Source of the DNA: Buddleja alternifolia
Taxonomy: Eukaryota > Streptophyta > Magnoliopsida > Lamiales > Scrophulariaceae
Assembly: GCA_019426215.1 (NCBI GenBank)
Contig: CM033397.1
Location: 28,584,480-28,648,479, forward strand
Direction: 5' to 3'
DNA length: 64,000 bases
Position 1 is the first letter of the stretch. Every line of letters starts with the position of its first letter. Position numbers and translations under genes: made by a program. Under the pieces are notes generated by a model, which saw nothing but the letters and a program-made list of their open reading frames with translations, was not told where the DNA came from and did no database searches. Below are positions 21,945-33,524 of this stretch, in pieces.

Positions 21945-22515
21945 GGTATAGGTGCCTTCCGGGCTTGAACATATACTTAGTGATAGTAATATCCATTTGA
22001 GGAAGCCATAATGGACTAGGCCTGGAATTAGGTCCCTTGACCAAACTTCAATTACTACACACACGATATAGACTTTAGGACATGGTTATAGCGGGTTAGC
22101 GCGTTAACGACCATGCGCTCTGATCTTGATTCTCGTGAGGTCTCTAGGGTCAGCCCAAACCCATAGCCCCCGCCATCAGGGCGACTCTCACTTAGGTGAA
22201 ACCTCCCAAGGGTACGTGTGACCTCTACCCCGCGGATTTCCCGCCTTGGTCTCATTAAGGGTCAAAAGCCCATCCTAACATCACACTTTTTACAGCACTT
22301 CACCTTAGGGATTGGGAAGGAGGCATCTCGATGTATACTCTCCTCAAAATAGTGCTTATGAATCACGCATTACAGGTTGTTCCTACCCATTGAACCTTCT
22401 TCATGGGGTCTCCAATCACAAAGGTTGGGTTACTCCCGGAGGTGATTCCCTTATGGACTTAGCCCATCCCCATCGATGATAAAAGATCTAGCCTCTGCGC
22501 TAGTCCCCCGAGGCA
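21945..22515 (-). other. Conserved 3' region shared with the Copia element
   Basis: In reverse complement this follows 58195-58745 closely: shared blocks include ACCTAATTCCAGGC, CACGAGAATCAAGA, AGGTTCAATGGGTAGGAACA and TGTGATTGGAGACCCC. In the Copia element most of it lies downstream of the gag-pol frame. Conservation of untranslated sequence between an element with pol and one without suggests a cis-acting role. Confidence 0.75.
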
Positions 22516-22559
22516 AATTCCATCTCATGGATTAAAATATACTATGCCTCTTATTTTCA

Positions 22560-24733
22560 TTTCTCAATACATCACATAAACATGCATGTTATAAACAACT
22601 CCACAAATAGAATTATTATTTTCAATTGAATTTATATATGATAATTTTACTCATCGAAAAAGTCATAAAATCTCTATTCTTGAATATTATAAATATTTTC
22701 TTTTCATTTTCTGCATATTAATCCAAGACATAATGAATTTATTTTCAAACAGTTTCAAATCTCATAACATCTTGGCTTCACTTTTTAACTTCCACATTTC
22801 ATAAACCATTTCATAGTTTATCAGCAAGTCATTAGAAAATAAATTTTAATATTCCAATAAGACCCGTTTCATATTAAATTAAATTATAGCAATATAAAAG
22901 ATAACTTTCCGTTCAATCCACGATCAAAATTAATCTCATAAAGTATTTTGGAATAAAATCAGCCCCATATTTCTAATGTATCATGGAATAATCCAAACCT
23001 TAAAATTTATCTCCGTTGATTTTGCAAATATATTTCTTGCACTTAACTTTGGAAATAACTTATCACAGTTTTTTATTTTTATTTTTTATTTTTATTTTTA
23101 TTGAATAAAATCAATATACACCCCCACATTTTCCTTCTATATATGATCCAAGTCACGATTATGAAATTAAGTAATCAAATATTTAGCATCACCAAAATCA
23201 TTTTTATTCTCTCCCCAAACCGCTATATCATTTTCTTTGAAAATATATATCCTACATTTAATAAAACTTGCTAAAACAATTTTCCACATAAAATTTTCAA
23301 TATTTAATACAATCAATATAATCCTCCACATTTCAAAGTAGTTTTTTTTTTATTATTATTATTATTAAATTTATAATTAATATAACGGGTATAGTCCATA
23401 GAATAAATCCCACATATTTTATTCCACATATTAAGAAACCATACCGAAGCAAGTCAAAATAATCACATAAAAATCAACAAATCCACATATCTAGAACTCC
23501 ATGGTCTCTGACTCTTCAGGAACCAAAAAGATAACTTAAATCATAAGAATTGTTGTCACATTCATGAATCACAACAATATATATCTTGCTCCACATAACA
23601 TTTAATCACACAAATTATAATATCACAACAATTGTATTTGAATTTCAGACTATTAATCTTGACATGCAAACAGGAGGTATAAAATTATTAGCCTAAACTT
23701 TCAGGTAATAGAACACACTTTTAATTACCAATAATTAGCTATTAAGACCTTATTTAGCAATAAAAATGCAACATCCCAGATAGTGATAGCATTTATAATT
23801 ATCATGATAATTCCAGTCAAACTGATAAAACAGTAGCCTCCAACTGTTGGTTTATGAAGCTTAATAGACTGATTAACATATAATTGCACAACTTAAATAC
23901 ACATTTATTAATTTTCATATACATCTTTCTTGTGAGCAATCCATCATATTTTTATGGCACAGTACAATTACATATCAACAATTTATAATCATATCCATAA
24001 GTTAATATTTCATTAGAAAATCTCCTACTTTAAATCAAAATTTTCCTTTAAGACTCTTTTGGAAAAATCACATATTTTATACGTACGTTAAAAGCACAAT
24101 TACACTCTGCAAATTCTAAAACAGACAAGCTTATAAAAGATGATGATGACATTTAAACACTTTCATGATAATTCTTAAATAATTCACTAACCGTTAGAAA
24201 TATTTATGCTATGTAGTAATCAATTTGTAACCTATAAAATCATATCTAAGAATCAAGTGACAAGATGCTTTTTGTCTTCTTCAAGATATTTAGTATATAT
24301 AACCACCAAGTATGTAACCATCAAGTAATTATGATAGCATATAAATTTGTCAATTTTTCACTATGACTTACACAAGCTAGCCACAAGGCTAACATGTAAC
24401 TCCTATACATGCTCTTAATTATCAGATAAGTTTTAATTCACATATTTCTTGTATATTACTAGTCATTTGTATATAATGATGATGCATTATATGTCTTATT
24501 AAATATAATTCAAACTCTTGACAAGATGAGCAAAGAATTTGATCCAACTATGAGCCCCAACGGTCTTCTAGTCATTATGCCAATTCAGTTACTACTTGGT
24601 ATAACATCATGCAATAGCTTTAGTGCCTACCATCTCACATAAAATAATCATAAATATGATCATATTTAGTAATCAGATAAACAAGTGAATTCCATACACA
24701 CTAATGGATTATTGGTTTCGTATTAAACTATAT
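22560..24733. other. Interior of the LTR element; no coding region seen
   Basis: About 2.2 kb of very AT-rich sequence with no pol or gag motif on either strand. Confidence 0.6.
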
Positions 24734-24759
24734 CACTACAAGAAAACACCCCAAATAGC

Positions 24760-25105
24760 ATCGTAATTTAGCATGGACAATTATTTCGCTGCTGATTAGT
24801 ATCGCTTTTAGCAAGGAATACGAATTTCGTGGGATCCAATTTCGAAAATTAAGAGCAGCAACGCGAATTGTCGTTGCTGAGTTCAGGAGCGAATTCTTTT
24901 CCTTGCTGTAATTCGATGCTGGCTTATATCGAAAATGTAACTTTTGGAGGGAGTTTTCCCTCCAAAAACTTCGTTGCTGCATTCCTTGCTGAATATTTCC
25001 ATAAGAATACTTTATTATTAGCAGCAAAACGTTTCCTTGCAAAATGTAAATCGAAAAAATGATCAATCATAGCAACGAAAAGTGACGTTGCTAAATATAT
25101 GTATG
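24760..25105. promoter_or_regulatory. 5' subterminal repeats of the CACTA element
   Basis: Multiple copies in both orientations of short motifs such as TTCGTTGCT, CCTTGCTG, GCAACGAA and TTAGCAAGG. In CACTA elements such arrays are the binding sites of the TnpA protein. Confidence 0.75.
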
Positions 25106-25191
25106 ATAAATTAAAAAACAATATAATTATTTTTCTTAAACGTATAACTATTTAATAATTGCATTTACACTAGTTGCCTATATTATAAAGG

Positions 25192-25465
25192 GAAAACTGC
25201 AAAAAAAAACCTTGTGAAATCTAAAATTGGCTGAAAACCCCCTGTGAAAAAAAAATAAGCTAAAAACCCCCTGTATTATTTTGAAATTGCACGAAACCCC
25301 CCCTCCGTCACAAACTTTAACACCGTTAATTTTAAAATGCAAAAAAACCCCTGTCAAATATTTTATTGGCTGAAAACCCCCTGTGAAAAAAATAAGTGGC
25401 TGAAAACCCCTTGTGTAATTCTGAAATTGCACGAAACCCCCCCCCCTGCGGTTAACTTTTTTGGT
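25192..25465. repeat. Two-copy tandem repeat, period about 139 bp
   Basis: GGCTGAAAACCCCCTGTG recurs at 25229 and 25368, with TGAAATTGCACGAAACCCCCC in both units. An antisense open frame across it is a repeat artefact. It resembles the C-rich TIRs of MULE-like MITEs in this window, so it may be a decayed nested MITE. Confidence 0.6.
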
Positions 25466-26480
25466 GCTTCTCGGCTGGCTGTGCGCGTCTTTACGAGAAT
25501 ATAAAGAAATCAACCACATTGTCAATTGGGTCCATCATTTCATTACATTATTTTTCTCTTTTATCACTATTTTTTTGCCTAATAAGCTAAATATGCCCTT
25601 ACCAATAATCTAAGAGTAAAAAAGAGAAACATAAGAAAAAGATACAATAGTTACCTTTTTTTAAACATAGAAAATAAATTTTAATGCAAGTTTGTCCTAT
25701 TATATAAAAAATATTCAATTTATAATTTAAAAAATTAAATGTAGAAACTCTAAGATATACCTAACAAATTATTTGTACATCAAATAACTTTGACATTTAA
25801 ATTTTGGAATCCATACATTTCGCATTCAACCATTTTAAAGCATAAAGTTACGCTATATCTATATACATATGGAAGAGAAGACATTTCTGGTTTTACTCAG
25901 CAGACATTTTTTACTCAGCCGCCGTGTCCTTTAATTTCAAAAGTCATGTGACTGTGCTCGCTTTAATGTCAAGAGATATTTTTTAATCAGTCGTCGTGTC
26001 CTTTAATGTGCTTATGTTTAATAATAATTTTTTGTACCCTAAAGTTGTTTCCTTATCTCGATGAAAGATCTTGGGCAGATCTTGAAATTCTATATCCTCG
26101 ATAAAGGTTAATTAAAGTTGTCAATTGGGTCCATCGTTTCATTGCATTGTTTTTCTCTTTTATCACTATTTTTTTACCTAATAAGCTAAATATGCCCTTA
26201 CAAAGAATTAATTAAAGTTACAGGTTAATTATTAAAGTTAAAGAATTAATTAAAGTTAAAGTTAAAGGTTAATTTCAAGCTAGGATAAAGCTAAATATGC
26301 CCTTACAAAGAACAATCTCTTCCTCCACCTAATCCTACAAAGAATTTTCAGAGTATAAACAGGGGATATTTGTGAATATCATCTACCACGAAAAAGGGGA
26401 AATATAAACAGAGGAGATAGGGGATCATCTTGCACGAGTAGAAACAGAGTATAAACAGGGGATAGTTCATATAAACCACC

Positions 26481-26612
26481 ATGGAACGAGGTACAATTTC
26501 TAATAATGGACTCAGTTTTCTTTCTGAGGATATAATTTTTCATGTTATGGGAAGGTTATCAAGGGATGCATGCATTGTGGAGGCAGCCCGATTGGGTAAT
26601 GTTTCACATAAA
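26481..26612 (+). pseudogene. F-box gene fragment, copy 1
   Basis: From ATG 26481 the frame reads into DIIFHVMGRLSRDACIVEAA, which fits the F-box helix pattern of plant F-box/FBD or LRR proteins. It soon stops at TAA (26612), before the usual SKRWR segment. Confidence 0.55.
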
Positions 26613-27464
26613 TAAGCTTGAACAACAACTTGTTCGGCTCCACTCGACTCATTTATATCCCTATAAATACCGTATCAACATTGATTGGTGGGTTTTAAAG
26701 TTAATCATTGCAATGACCAATGGTGAGTACGTAATTATTATTGATTTTTTAACTTTAAAAAGATATATCTATCATTAATTAATGTCTAATAATGTGCTTA
26801 TGTTTAATAATAATTCTTTGTACCCTAAAGTTGTTTCCTTATCTTGATGAAAGATCTTGGGATTATATATATATATATATATATATGGAAGAGAAGACAC
26901 TTCTGGTTTTACTCAGCAGACATTTTTTACTCAGTCGCCGTGTCCTTTAATTTCAAGAGTCATGTGACTGTGCTCGCTTTAATGTCATGAGACATTTTTT
27001 ACTCAGCCGCCGTGTCATTTAAAGTTGTTTCCTTATCTCGATGAAAGATCTTGAGCAGATCTTGAAATTTCACATCCTCGATAAAGGTTAATTAAAGTTG
27101 TCAGTTGGGTCTATCGTTTCATTGCATTGTTTTTCTCTTTTATCACTATTTTTTTACCTATAAACTAAATATGCCCTTACAAAGAATTAATTAAAGTTAA
27201 AGGTAAAGGTTAATTAAAGTTAACCTTTACCTTTAACTATATAATCACTATTTTTAAGATAAAGGTTAATTAAATTTAGTGAGGATCAAAATCAAACAAT
27301 CTCTTCCTCCACCAAACCCTACAAAGAATTTTCAGAGTATAAACAGGGGATAATTGTGAGGATCATCTTCCACGAAAAAGGGGAGATATAAAGAGAGGAG
27401 ACAGGGGATCATCTTGCACGAGTAGCAACAGAGTATAAACAGGGGATAGTTCATATAAACAATC

Positions 27465-27712
27465 ATGGAACGAGGTACAATTTCTAATAATGGACTTAGT
27501 TTCCCTTGTGAGGATATAATTTTTCATGTTATGGGAAGGTTATCAAGGGATGCATGCATTGTGGAGGCAGCCCGATTGGGTCTTTTATCAAAATATTTTC
27601 AACATTGTTGGTATTCCATCCCTACTCTTTTATTCGATATTAACCGTTTTGAACAAAGACAATTTCACCAAGGGAAGGATTGAGATAGATCCACCTTTTA
27701 TACGTTTAACTG
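27465..27712 (+). pseudogene. F-box gene fragment, copy 2, abutting the CACTA transposase
   Basis: The ATG at 27465 begins a 72-codon frame with DIIFHVMGRLSRDACIVEAA and LLSKYFQHCWYSIPTLLFDI, the classic F-box continuation (LLSKRW...W..IP.L.FD in the family). It stops at 27681-27683, about 30 bp before transposase-like sequence starts. F-box proteins are substrate receptors of SCF ubiquitin ligases; this piece has only the F-box. It looks captured and now sits where the transposase N-terminus should be. Confidence 0.6.
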
Positions 27713-29927
27713 GTGAAGAGGCTCGAGGCTGTAGTTGCATCATTACCAACCATTGAGTTTGGTAAGACCAAGGATAAGGAGAGAATAGAAGGGTTTGGTG
27801 AAACTCACAATTGGTTGAAACGAAGTATCTTTTGGGATTTGCCATATTGGAACACAAACTTGATACGGCATAATTTAGATGTGATGCACATTGAAAAAAA
27901 CATGTTTGACAATGTATTCAACACTGTTATGGATGTAAAAGGCAAGAGTAAGGATAATTTAAACGCCCGTCTAGACCTCCAAAGCATCTGTAAGCGATGG
28001 GATCTTGAACTAAAAGAGGTGAACGAGAAATATCTCAAACCTAAAGCCAGTTATACGTTGTCAAAGGATCAACGACAGATCGTTCTAAAGTGGATTAAAA
28101 ACTTGAGACTTCCAGATGGGTATGTGTCGAACTTGGCTAGATGTGTAAATTTGGATGATTGCTCTTTGCACGGAATGAAGAGCCACGACTGTCATGTTTT
28201 TATGCAGAGGTTGCTTCCTTTTGCATTCCGAGATTTATTGCCAAAATCTGTGTGGAATGGCTTGACTGAGCTTAGCCAGTTCTTTAGAGATTTATGTTCA
28301 ACTATGTTCTCTGAGCCTGATATGAAAAATTTGGAGGATAATATTGTTGTAACATTGTGCAAGCTTGAGAAGATATTTCCCCCTGGTTTTTTTGATTCCA
28401 TGGAGCATTTGCCAATACACTTGGCATACGAAGCACGGGTTGGTGGACCTGTTCAGTATCGGTGGATGTATCCCTTTGAGAGGTAACTATCTTGGAAACA
28501 TTCTTTTCTATTTTGTATTGCGTTGAATTGAATTTAATTATTGTGACATCCATAGGTTTTTGAACACATTGAAACGTAAAGTCAAAAATAAGGCACGCGT
28601 GGAGGGATCAATAATTGAAGCTTATTTAACCGAGGAAACTTCGACATTCTGCTCTCATTTCTTTGCTCCTGAGGTGGAAACAAGGTCTAGGACCGTAGGA
28701 CGTAATGATAACGTCAATCAAATGGAATCCAACAGTCGATTATCTGTATTCAAGTTCCTTGGTCGCCCCTTTAGCCCAAAAGATCCCAATCGAACTTTAA
28801 GTCCAACTGAGAAGGTTGCATCCACAATTTATATTCTTTTGAATTGTCCAGAGATCTCTGAATATGTCGAGTAAGTAAATATTCTAGTTCATGTTTTGTT
28901 GGTTAGTCTCAGATGTTAATTAAATCTTAATGATATAAAACTTATAGGTTATATGATGCTGAGAAACAAGCTCAAATACCAAATCTCACTCATAAGTCAT
29001 TAGGAGTGATGCGCGATAACGAGTTTGCCACATGGTTTTGCAATTATGTGAGTTCTTATTTTGTTATTTATGGTAGAATTTCATACAGAAAATATGATTC
29101 ATATTGAAATGACTGTTCATTCCTATGCTTATAGGTTGAGAATCCTTCCAACCAAATAACAGACAATGACATCAAACAATTTTCACGTGGGTTTAATAGC
29201 ATTGTTAAGCGTTGGAATGGGTGTTTTGTGAATGGGTATAGATTCCACACACTCGAGTATGGGGAAACAAGATCGACAATGAATAGTGGAGTCCGTATAA
29301 ATGGGGGTTATTATGATGATTCCAGTACAGACTATTATGGGGAATTGTTGGAAATTCTTGAGTTGAGTTTCTTAGGTTCTGGAAACACTGTCATATTATT
29401 TAAGTGTAAATGGTTTGATACGGGAAAATATGGAACAAAGGTTCATTCGAGATACAAGCTTGTGGATATTAACTATAATCGTACAATAGCAGAAGACAAT
29501 CCTTTTGTGCTTGCTTCTCAATGTCATCAAGTGTATTATGCACCATATCCTTGGAGAAAGAAAGCAACTGATCGCAATTGGTGGGCAGTTTTAAAGTTAA
29601 GGCAAGAAGCACATATGAGATAAGTCATACCACTGTGCACAATGAACAGGCATCAGTAGGAGATGTTTACCAGGAGTTAACTTCTGATCCAGCATGTATA
29701 TATTAGATAATGAACTTGATGATGTTGCTATATTGACTGATGCCAATCGCCAAGAAGAAGAAGTCAATCCAAATGAATTACAACCATCAAGAAGGGAACT
29801 TGAAGAAGAATTTGAGTCTGATGAGCTAGAAATAGGATCAATGGACTTAAATGAGGAAGAATTAGAAGAGGAAGAATCGGGGAATGACAATGACCTTACT
29901 TCAGATGATAGTGATAGTGGAGATTGA
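27713..29927 (+). pseudogene. CACTA TnpD-type transposase, N-terminal half missing
   Basis: Exons: 27713-28482 with RHNLDVMHIEKNMFDNV and CHVFMQRLLPFAFRD (C-terminal end of transposase_21 and start of DUF4218); 28556-28870 (rest of DUF4218); 28948-29047; and 29135 to about 29595 with GVRINGGYYDDSSTDYYG and KCKWFD (DUF4216). Junctions keep frame. The frame then breaks near 29595 and 29700 and ends in a Glu/Asp-rich tail (29760-29927). A normal TnpD has several hundred more residues upstream, including catalytic Asp residues; those are absent and F-box sequence lies there instead. The product could not be a complete transposase. Confidence 0.85.
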
Positions 29928-30152
29928 TATATTTTGCAACAGTTACTTATTTCATGAACTCATATTACTTATTTATGTAAGGGGTTTGCAGACATTATCT
30001 TACAAATTTGCAGTTGATACTTATCGTGGAAAATGTTGCCATTATTGTTGTATTACAATTTCGTTATATAATTGTCTTACATTTCATTCATTACTTAATT
30101 TTGCATTATAATTTGGCAATCATTAACTATTAAATTATTTCTTACAGTTATT

Positions 30153-32285
30153 ATGTCAGCAACAAGAGGGAAGGTCAAGAGAAGATTGATGTCTGATGCA
30201 GGTCGTGTAAGTTTCACGAGTATGTTGACAGGTAATGTGTCTAATCTAGGGGACTTAGAATTAGGCTTGCAACCTGATGAGGATAAAGATGAGGAGGTGG
30301 TGGAGGAGGTACAGGAGGAGGTAGATAAAGAGGTAGATGAGGACATAGATGAGGGGATAGAGGAACAACATGATGAGCATACATCCGAGCAACATGACCC
30401 AGCAAACTTGGAAATCAAAGACAAAATCGAGCTTGATGAACTCGGTCGTGAGATACTCATCATCGAGGGGAAAAAGTAATTTTGTTCTGTTAAAAGTTTA
30501 ATTTTTCAATTTATGATCATTTATGCTATATTGAGACCATGTAGTTGTTTATATCTATTATAGGGAGTTTTCTTGTTTTTTTAAAATTTTTAGTACGAGT
30601 ATAGAAAGGTTATTTTACACGGCTTAGCTGCTAATGTTGGTGAATTATTTCTATTGCATTGTCATCATTCTTTTGCAGTTTCATTAGTGTTGCTGCGCCT
30701 CGAAGCATGCTAGGAGACATGTGTGGCTGGTATACTGATGTTTGGCCAACTTTTTCTTAAATTCCGGAACATGTAAAAGGGTACCTCTTTGAAAGGTTCA
30801 AGGTAATAAATAATACATTTATGTTTCGATTTTGTAATAAAATAGTACATTTATATAAATTTGTGATTACACTTTTTTAGGCTTTTCTAAGTTCTTGAAA
30901 AGTATAATTCTTATGTACATGAACTTCAAAATTTATGTAGGAAAAATTTAGTTGGCGTGCTCCATGGACAAATGAGCAAGTTTATGCAATTTTCAAAAGC
31001 TATTGTAGTCGTGCTTTTTCCTCAGAGATGACGCGACTCAGAAATGTAAAGAAATCAAGATCTGCACCCCCCCCCCCCGGACTATATGAGGGCAGATATT
31101 TGGGAGGCCCTTTGGGATACATGGGAAGATCCCCAGTTTAAAAAACTTCAAGAAAATAATCGTAAAAATAGACTTTCTGATCGAGATGGTAATGGGGTGG
31201 TCAAGAGTTGCTCGGGTACTATTTCTATTGCTCATCATGCTCATATGATGGTAAGTGAAATTTTCATTATGTATTGAATAATGCATTTTGAAGAATTAGT
31301 ATTGATGGGTGTTTGACTTGTTAAGTATAATATCACTTTGACTAGAATATATCACTAGAAAATGACATTCTTGCCTTGACTTTGAGTTGAAATTGTATAT
31401 TATATGACGTCAATTATATGTTGTAAATTGTAGGCTACTAAAAATGGTGGAAACCCAGTGCCCAAAGAATCTGTTTTTAATCGAACTCATAAAAGGAATA
31501 AAGGAAAAGGACCTTTTATTGATAAGAAGTCAAAACGAACATCAGTGAGTGTCTTTTGGTTAATTAGTAGTAAACATCACAATAAAAAGTTACTATTTTG
31601 ATTTTAAATATGTCTTACTTTGCAGGAAACTTACACTAAATTAAAGGAGATTCGGTCTCAGGGTAGTGGTAACACAATTTTGTCCCCACAAGGGTCATCT
31701 ACATTTATTCCTGAAGCGTGGGCTGAGGCATGCGGTGGCATAAAAAATAGGCATAATTCATATGGGTTTGGCAAATCAAACAGTGGAAGTTTCACCTTTT
31801 CTGGTACTATCCCAAGCAACAACACCTCGAATTTAGAAGTAGAGCAGCTGAAGGAAGAACTTCAAAATATGAAGAACAAGCAATTCGAGATGGATGAAAA
31901 AATTAATCAACTGCTTGCTATCACTCGGGCCAATCATTCTAATTTTTCAGGCCATCACTTTTCTCCTGGCCAGTACTCTTCTCCGCAGTACTCTGGCCCA
32001 TCTCCGGGTCAGTACCCACCTTCAGCTTCAGCTCCTGCCGGACAGTACCCACCTCCAACTCCAGCTCCAGCTCCAGCTCATAGTCAGTACACCGCTACTG
32101 GTTCTGGACAGTACCCACCTCCAACTCCGGGTTACTATCCAACTCCACCTCCTGGCTACTTTATGACGCCAGCTACTCAATTTCATGTTCCTGGTAATTA
32201 TATAGCACCTGGTCAACATCCTACAGTTCCTACTCAGCAGTCTGACCAACTTCCTTCTTCCGATCAGCGTCATTCTCAAGAGTAG
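30153..32285 (+). pseudogene. TnpA-like (Ptta/En/Spm, Transposase_24) gene with two disabling changes
   Basis: The gene encodes the DNA-binding partner that recognises subterminal repeats. Exons read as 30153-30474 (acidic Glu/Asp run), about 30680-30802, 30941-31251, 31435-31544 and 31626-32285. The third exon holds the Transposase_24 pattern: SWRAPWTNEQVYAIFKSY, then, in another frame, DIWEALWDTWEDPQF. The last exon has a coiled coil (LEVEQLKEELQNMKNKQFE), then GQYPP-type Pro/Gln/Tyr repeats to the stop. TAA at 30758-30760 is in frame, and a run of C at 31067-31078 shifts the frame. The C run could also be a sequencing or assembly error. Five open exons suggest it decayed recently. Confidence 0.75.
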
Positions 32286-32544
32286 TCGGAATGTGAGACT
32301 TTTATTTGGTTTCATTATGACATTTTATTATATTATGTTAGGACGATAGATATTTTTATATTTGGATATGCATTGATGTAGTTTATGATGACATTTGGGA
32401 TATTGTGATCGATATTTTATATTAATGGAATCGTGTTAGATTTCTATTTTGGTGATTTTGTTTAATATGCATTATTATTAATTTGTTAATTAGGTACATT
32501 TGGAAATAAATGTAATTTAATTTCTCAAGAAAACTATTTAAAAT

Positions 32545-32919
32545 ATTAGCAACGAAATTAGTATCGAATATATTTCTTGCTTAATAATATTATTTTAATA
32601 TTTCGAAATAAATCAGCATCGAATTTTGCAACGTAATAATTTCGATAGTGAATTTCGATGATCATTTAGCAAGGACAAACACCCTTGCTGACATTAGCAA
32701 GGTAACAAATTTCGCTGCTGCTCAGCATCGAAATATAGCCTTGCAGTATTTCGATGCTCCATCAGCATCGCAAAATTGCTCCTTGCTGAGGTTAGTGACG
32801 AGCGATATAGGATCGTGGTCCCTTGCGTTGCTGAGGTAGTTGCTGACATAAATCAGCATCGAAAATCACCATTTAGCTTCGAATTTCCCTCCTTGCTATT
32901 TGGACATTTTCTAGTAGTG
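32545..32919. promoter_or_regulatory. 3' subterminal repeats of the CACTA element
   Basis: Dense CAGCATCGAAAT, TTAGCAAGG, CCTTGCTG and CGTTGCTG motifs in both orientations, matching the 5' array, end at TAGTAGTG. Confidence 0.8.
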
Positions 32920-33509
32920 TATTATTATTATTGTTACGCACTTAATTTCCATACATAATACCTTTTCCTTTTTTTTTTTAAATCAAAATCGTACATAATA
33001 CTTAACTTGCTCATAAACCTCCAGAATATAGCACAGATATTTAACAATTGAAGCTAGCCGTTTTACATTAAGTCCAATGTAATATAGTTGTTATGTACAC
33101 TAAATAATTATATACTATTTATCCCAATTTATGAGACATGAAGAAATGTATATCTCTATCTTCTTTTCTTCATGTGACTGTCAATTTTCTTTCTTTCATC
33201 TTCTTTTTCTTATTTTAATTAAGTGTCTTGGTAATTCTAGTGCATAGACAGATTAAATCATCTTTTAGTATGAGAAACATACCTCTTGGTGCACAAGTGC
33301 AACATTGCTGACCTAAAGTAATTTCGTACCATTTTCTTGCCAAATCTTTTCAACTTCAAACACCTCAACTTCAGAAGTTTAGCCGAATCATCATTCGCGC
33401 TTTGACAAGTTAATTCTCCATCAAAAGTTCCTCACATACAAAACATCAAATGTTACATAATTAGATAAACTCATTCTGAAAATTATTCTACTAATACACA
33501 AATCACATA
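32920..33509. other. 5' interior of the minus-strand LTR element; no coding region seen
   Basis: AT-rich sequence between the CACTA right end and the primer-site region. No gag-like motif is seen. Confidence 0.5.
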
Positions 33510-33522
33510 ATCATGGCTTTAG
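33510..33522 (-). promoter_or_regulatory. Primer-site position of the minus-strand LTR element, complementary to its own LTR
   Basis: On the minus strand, CTAAAGCCATGAT begins 2 nt after the 5' LTR, exactly where a primer-binding site belongs. It is perfectly complementary to ATCATGGCTTTAG inside the LTR (minus strand of 33717-33705); one more base pair extends it to 14. It shows only weak similarity to the usual initiator-tRNA-Met site. Confidence 0.7.
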
Positions 33523-33524
33523 AT

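Larger units (their letters stand above)
25870..27712 (+). repeat. Tandem duplication, period about 1.0 kb, containing F-box fragments
   Basis: The segment from GGAAGAGAAGACA at about 25870 recurs at about 26886. The leader with GTATAAACAGGGGATAGTTCATATAAAC and the ATG of the F-box fragment recur at 26481 and 27465, 984 bp apart. Copies are similar but not identical, so the duplication is not recent. Confidence 0.8.
24734..32919 (+). mobile_element. CACTA (En/Spm) DNA transposon, about 8.19 kb
   Basis: It starts CACTACAAGAAAA and ends TTTTCTAGTAGTG, the classic CACTA termini. TAT flanks both ends (24731-24733 and 32920-32922), the expected 3-bp duplication. Both ends carry dense subterminal repeats (AGCAACGAA / TTCGTTGCT and CAGCATCGAAAT types). 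Inside, on the plus strand, are a 5'-truncated TnpD-type transposase and a TnpA-like gene, preceded by a tandem duplication holding F-box fragments. The transposase lacks its N-terminal half and has frameshifts, so the copy is probably non-autonomous. It is inserted in the LTR element at 21229-34166 and is therefore younger. Confidence 0.9.

Noticed and set aside
29597..30463. Ser-rich minus-strand frames at 29597-29890 and 30095-30463
   Set aside because: They are the complement of Glu/Asp-rich codons of the CACTA genes.
31894..32315. Gln/Leu-rich and Trp/Ser-rich frames over the TnpA-like last exon
   Set aside because: Alternative frames of the repeated GQYPP-type codons.
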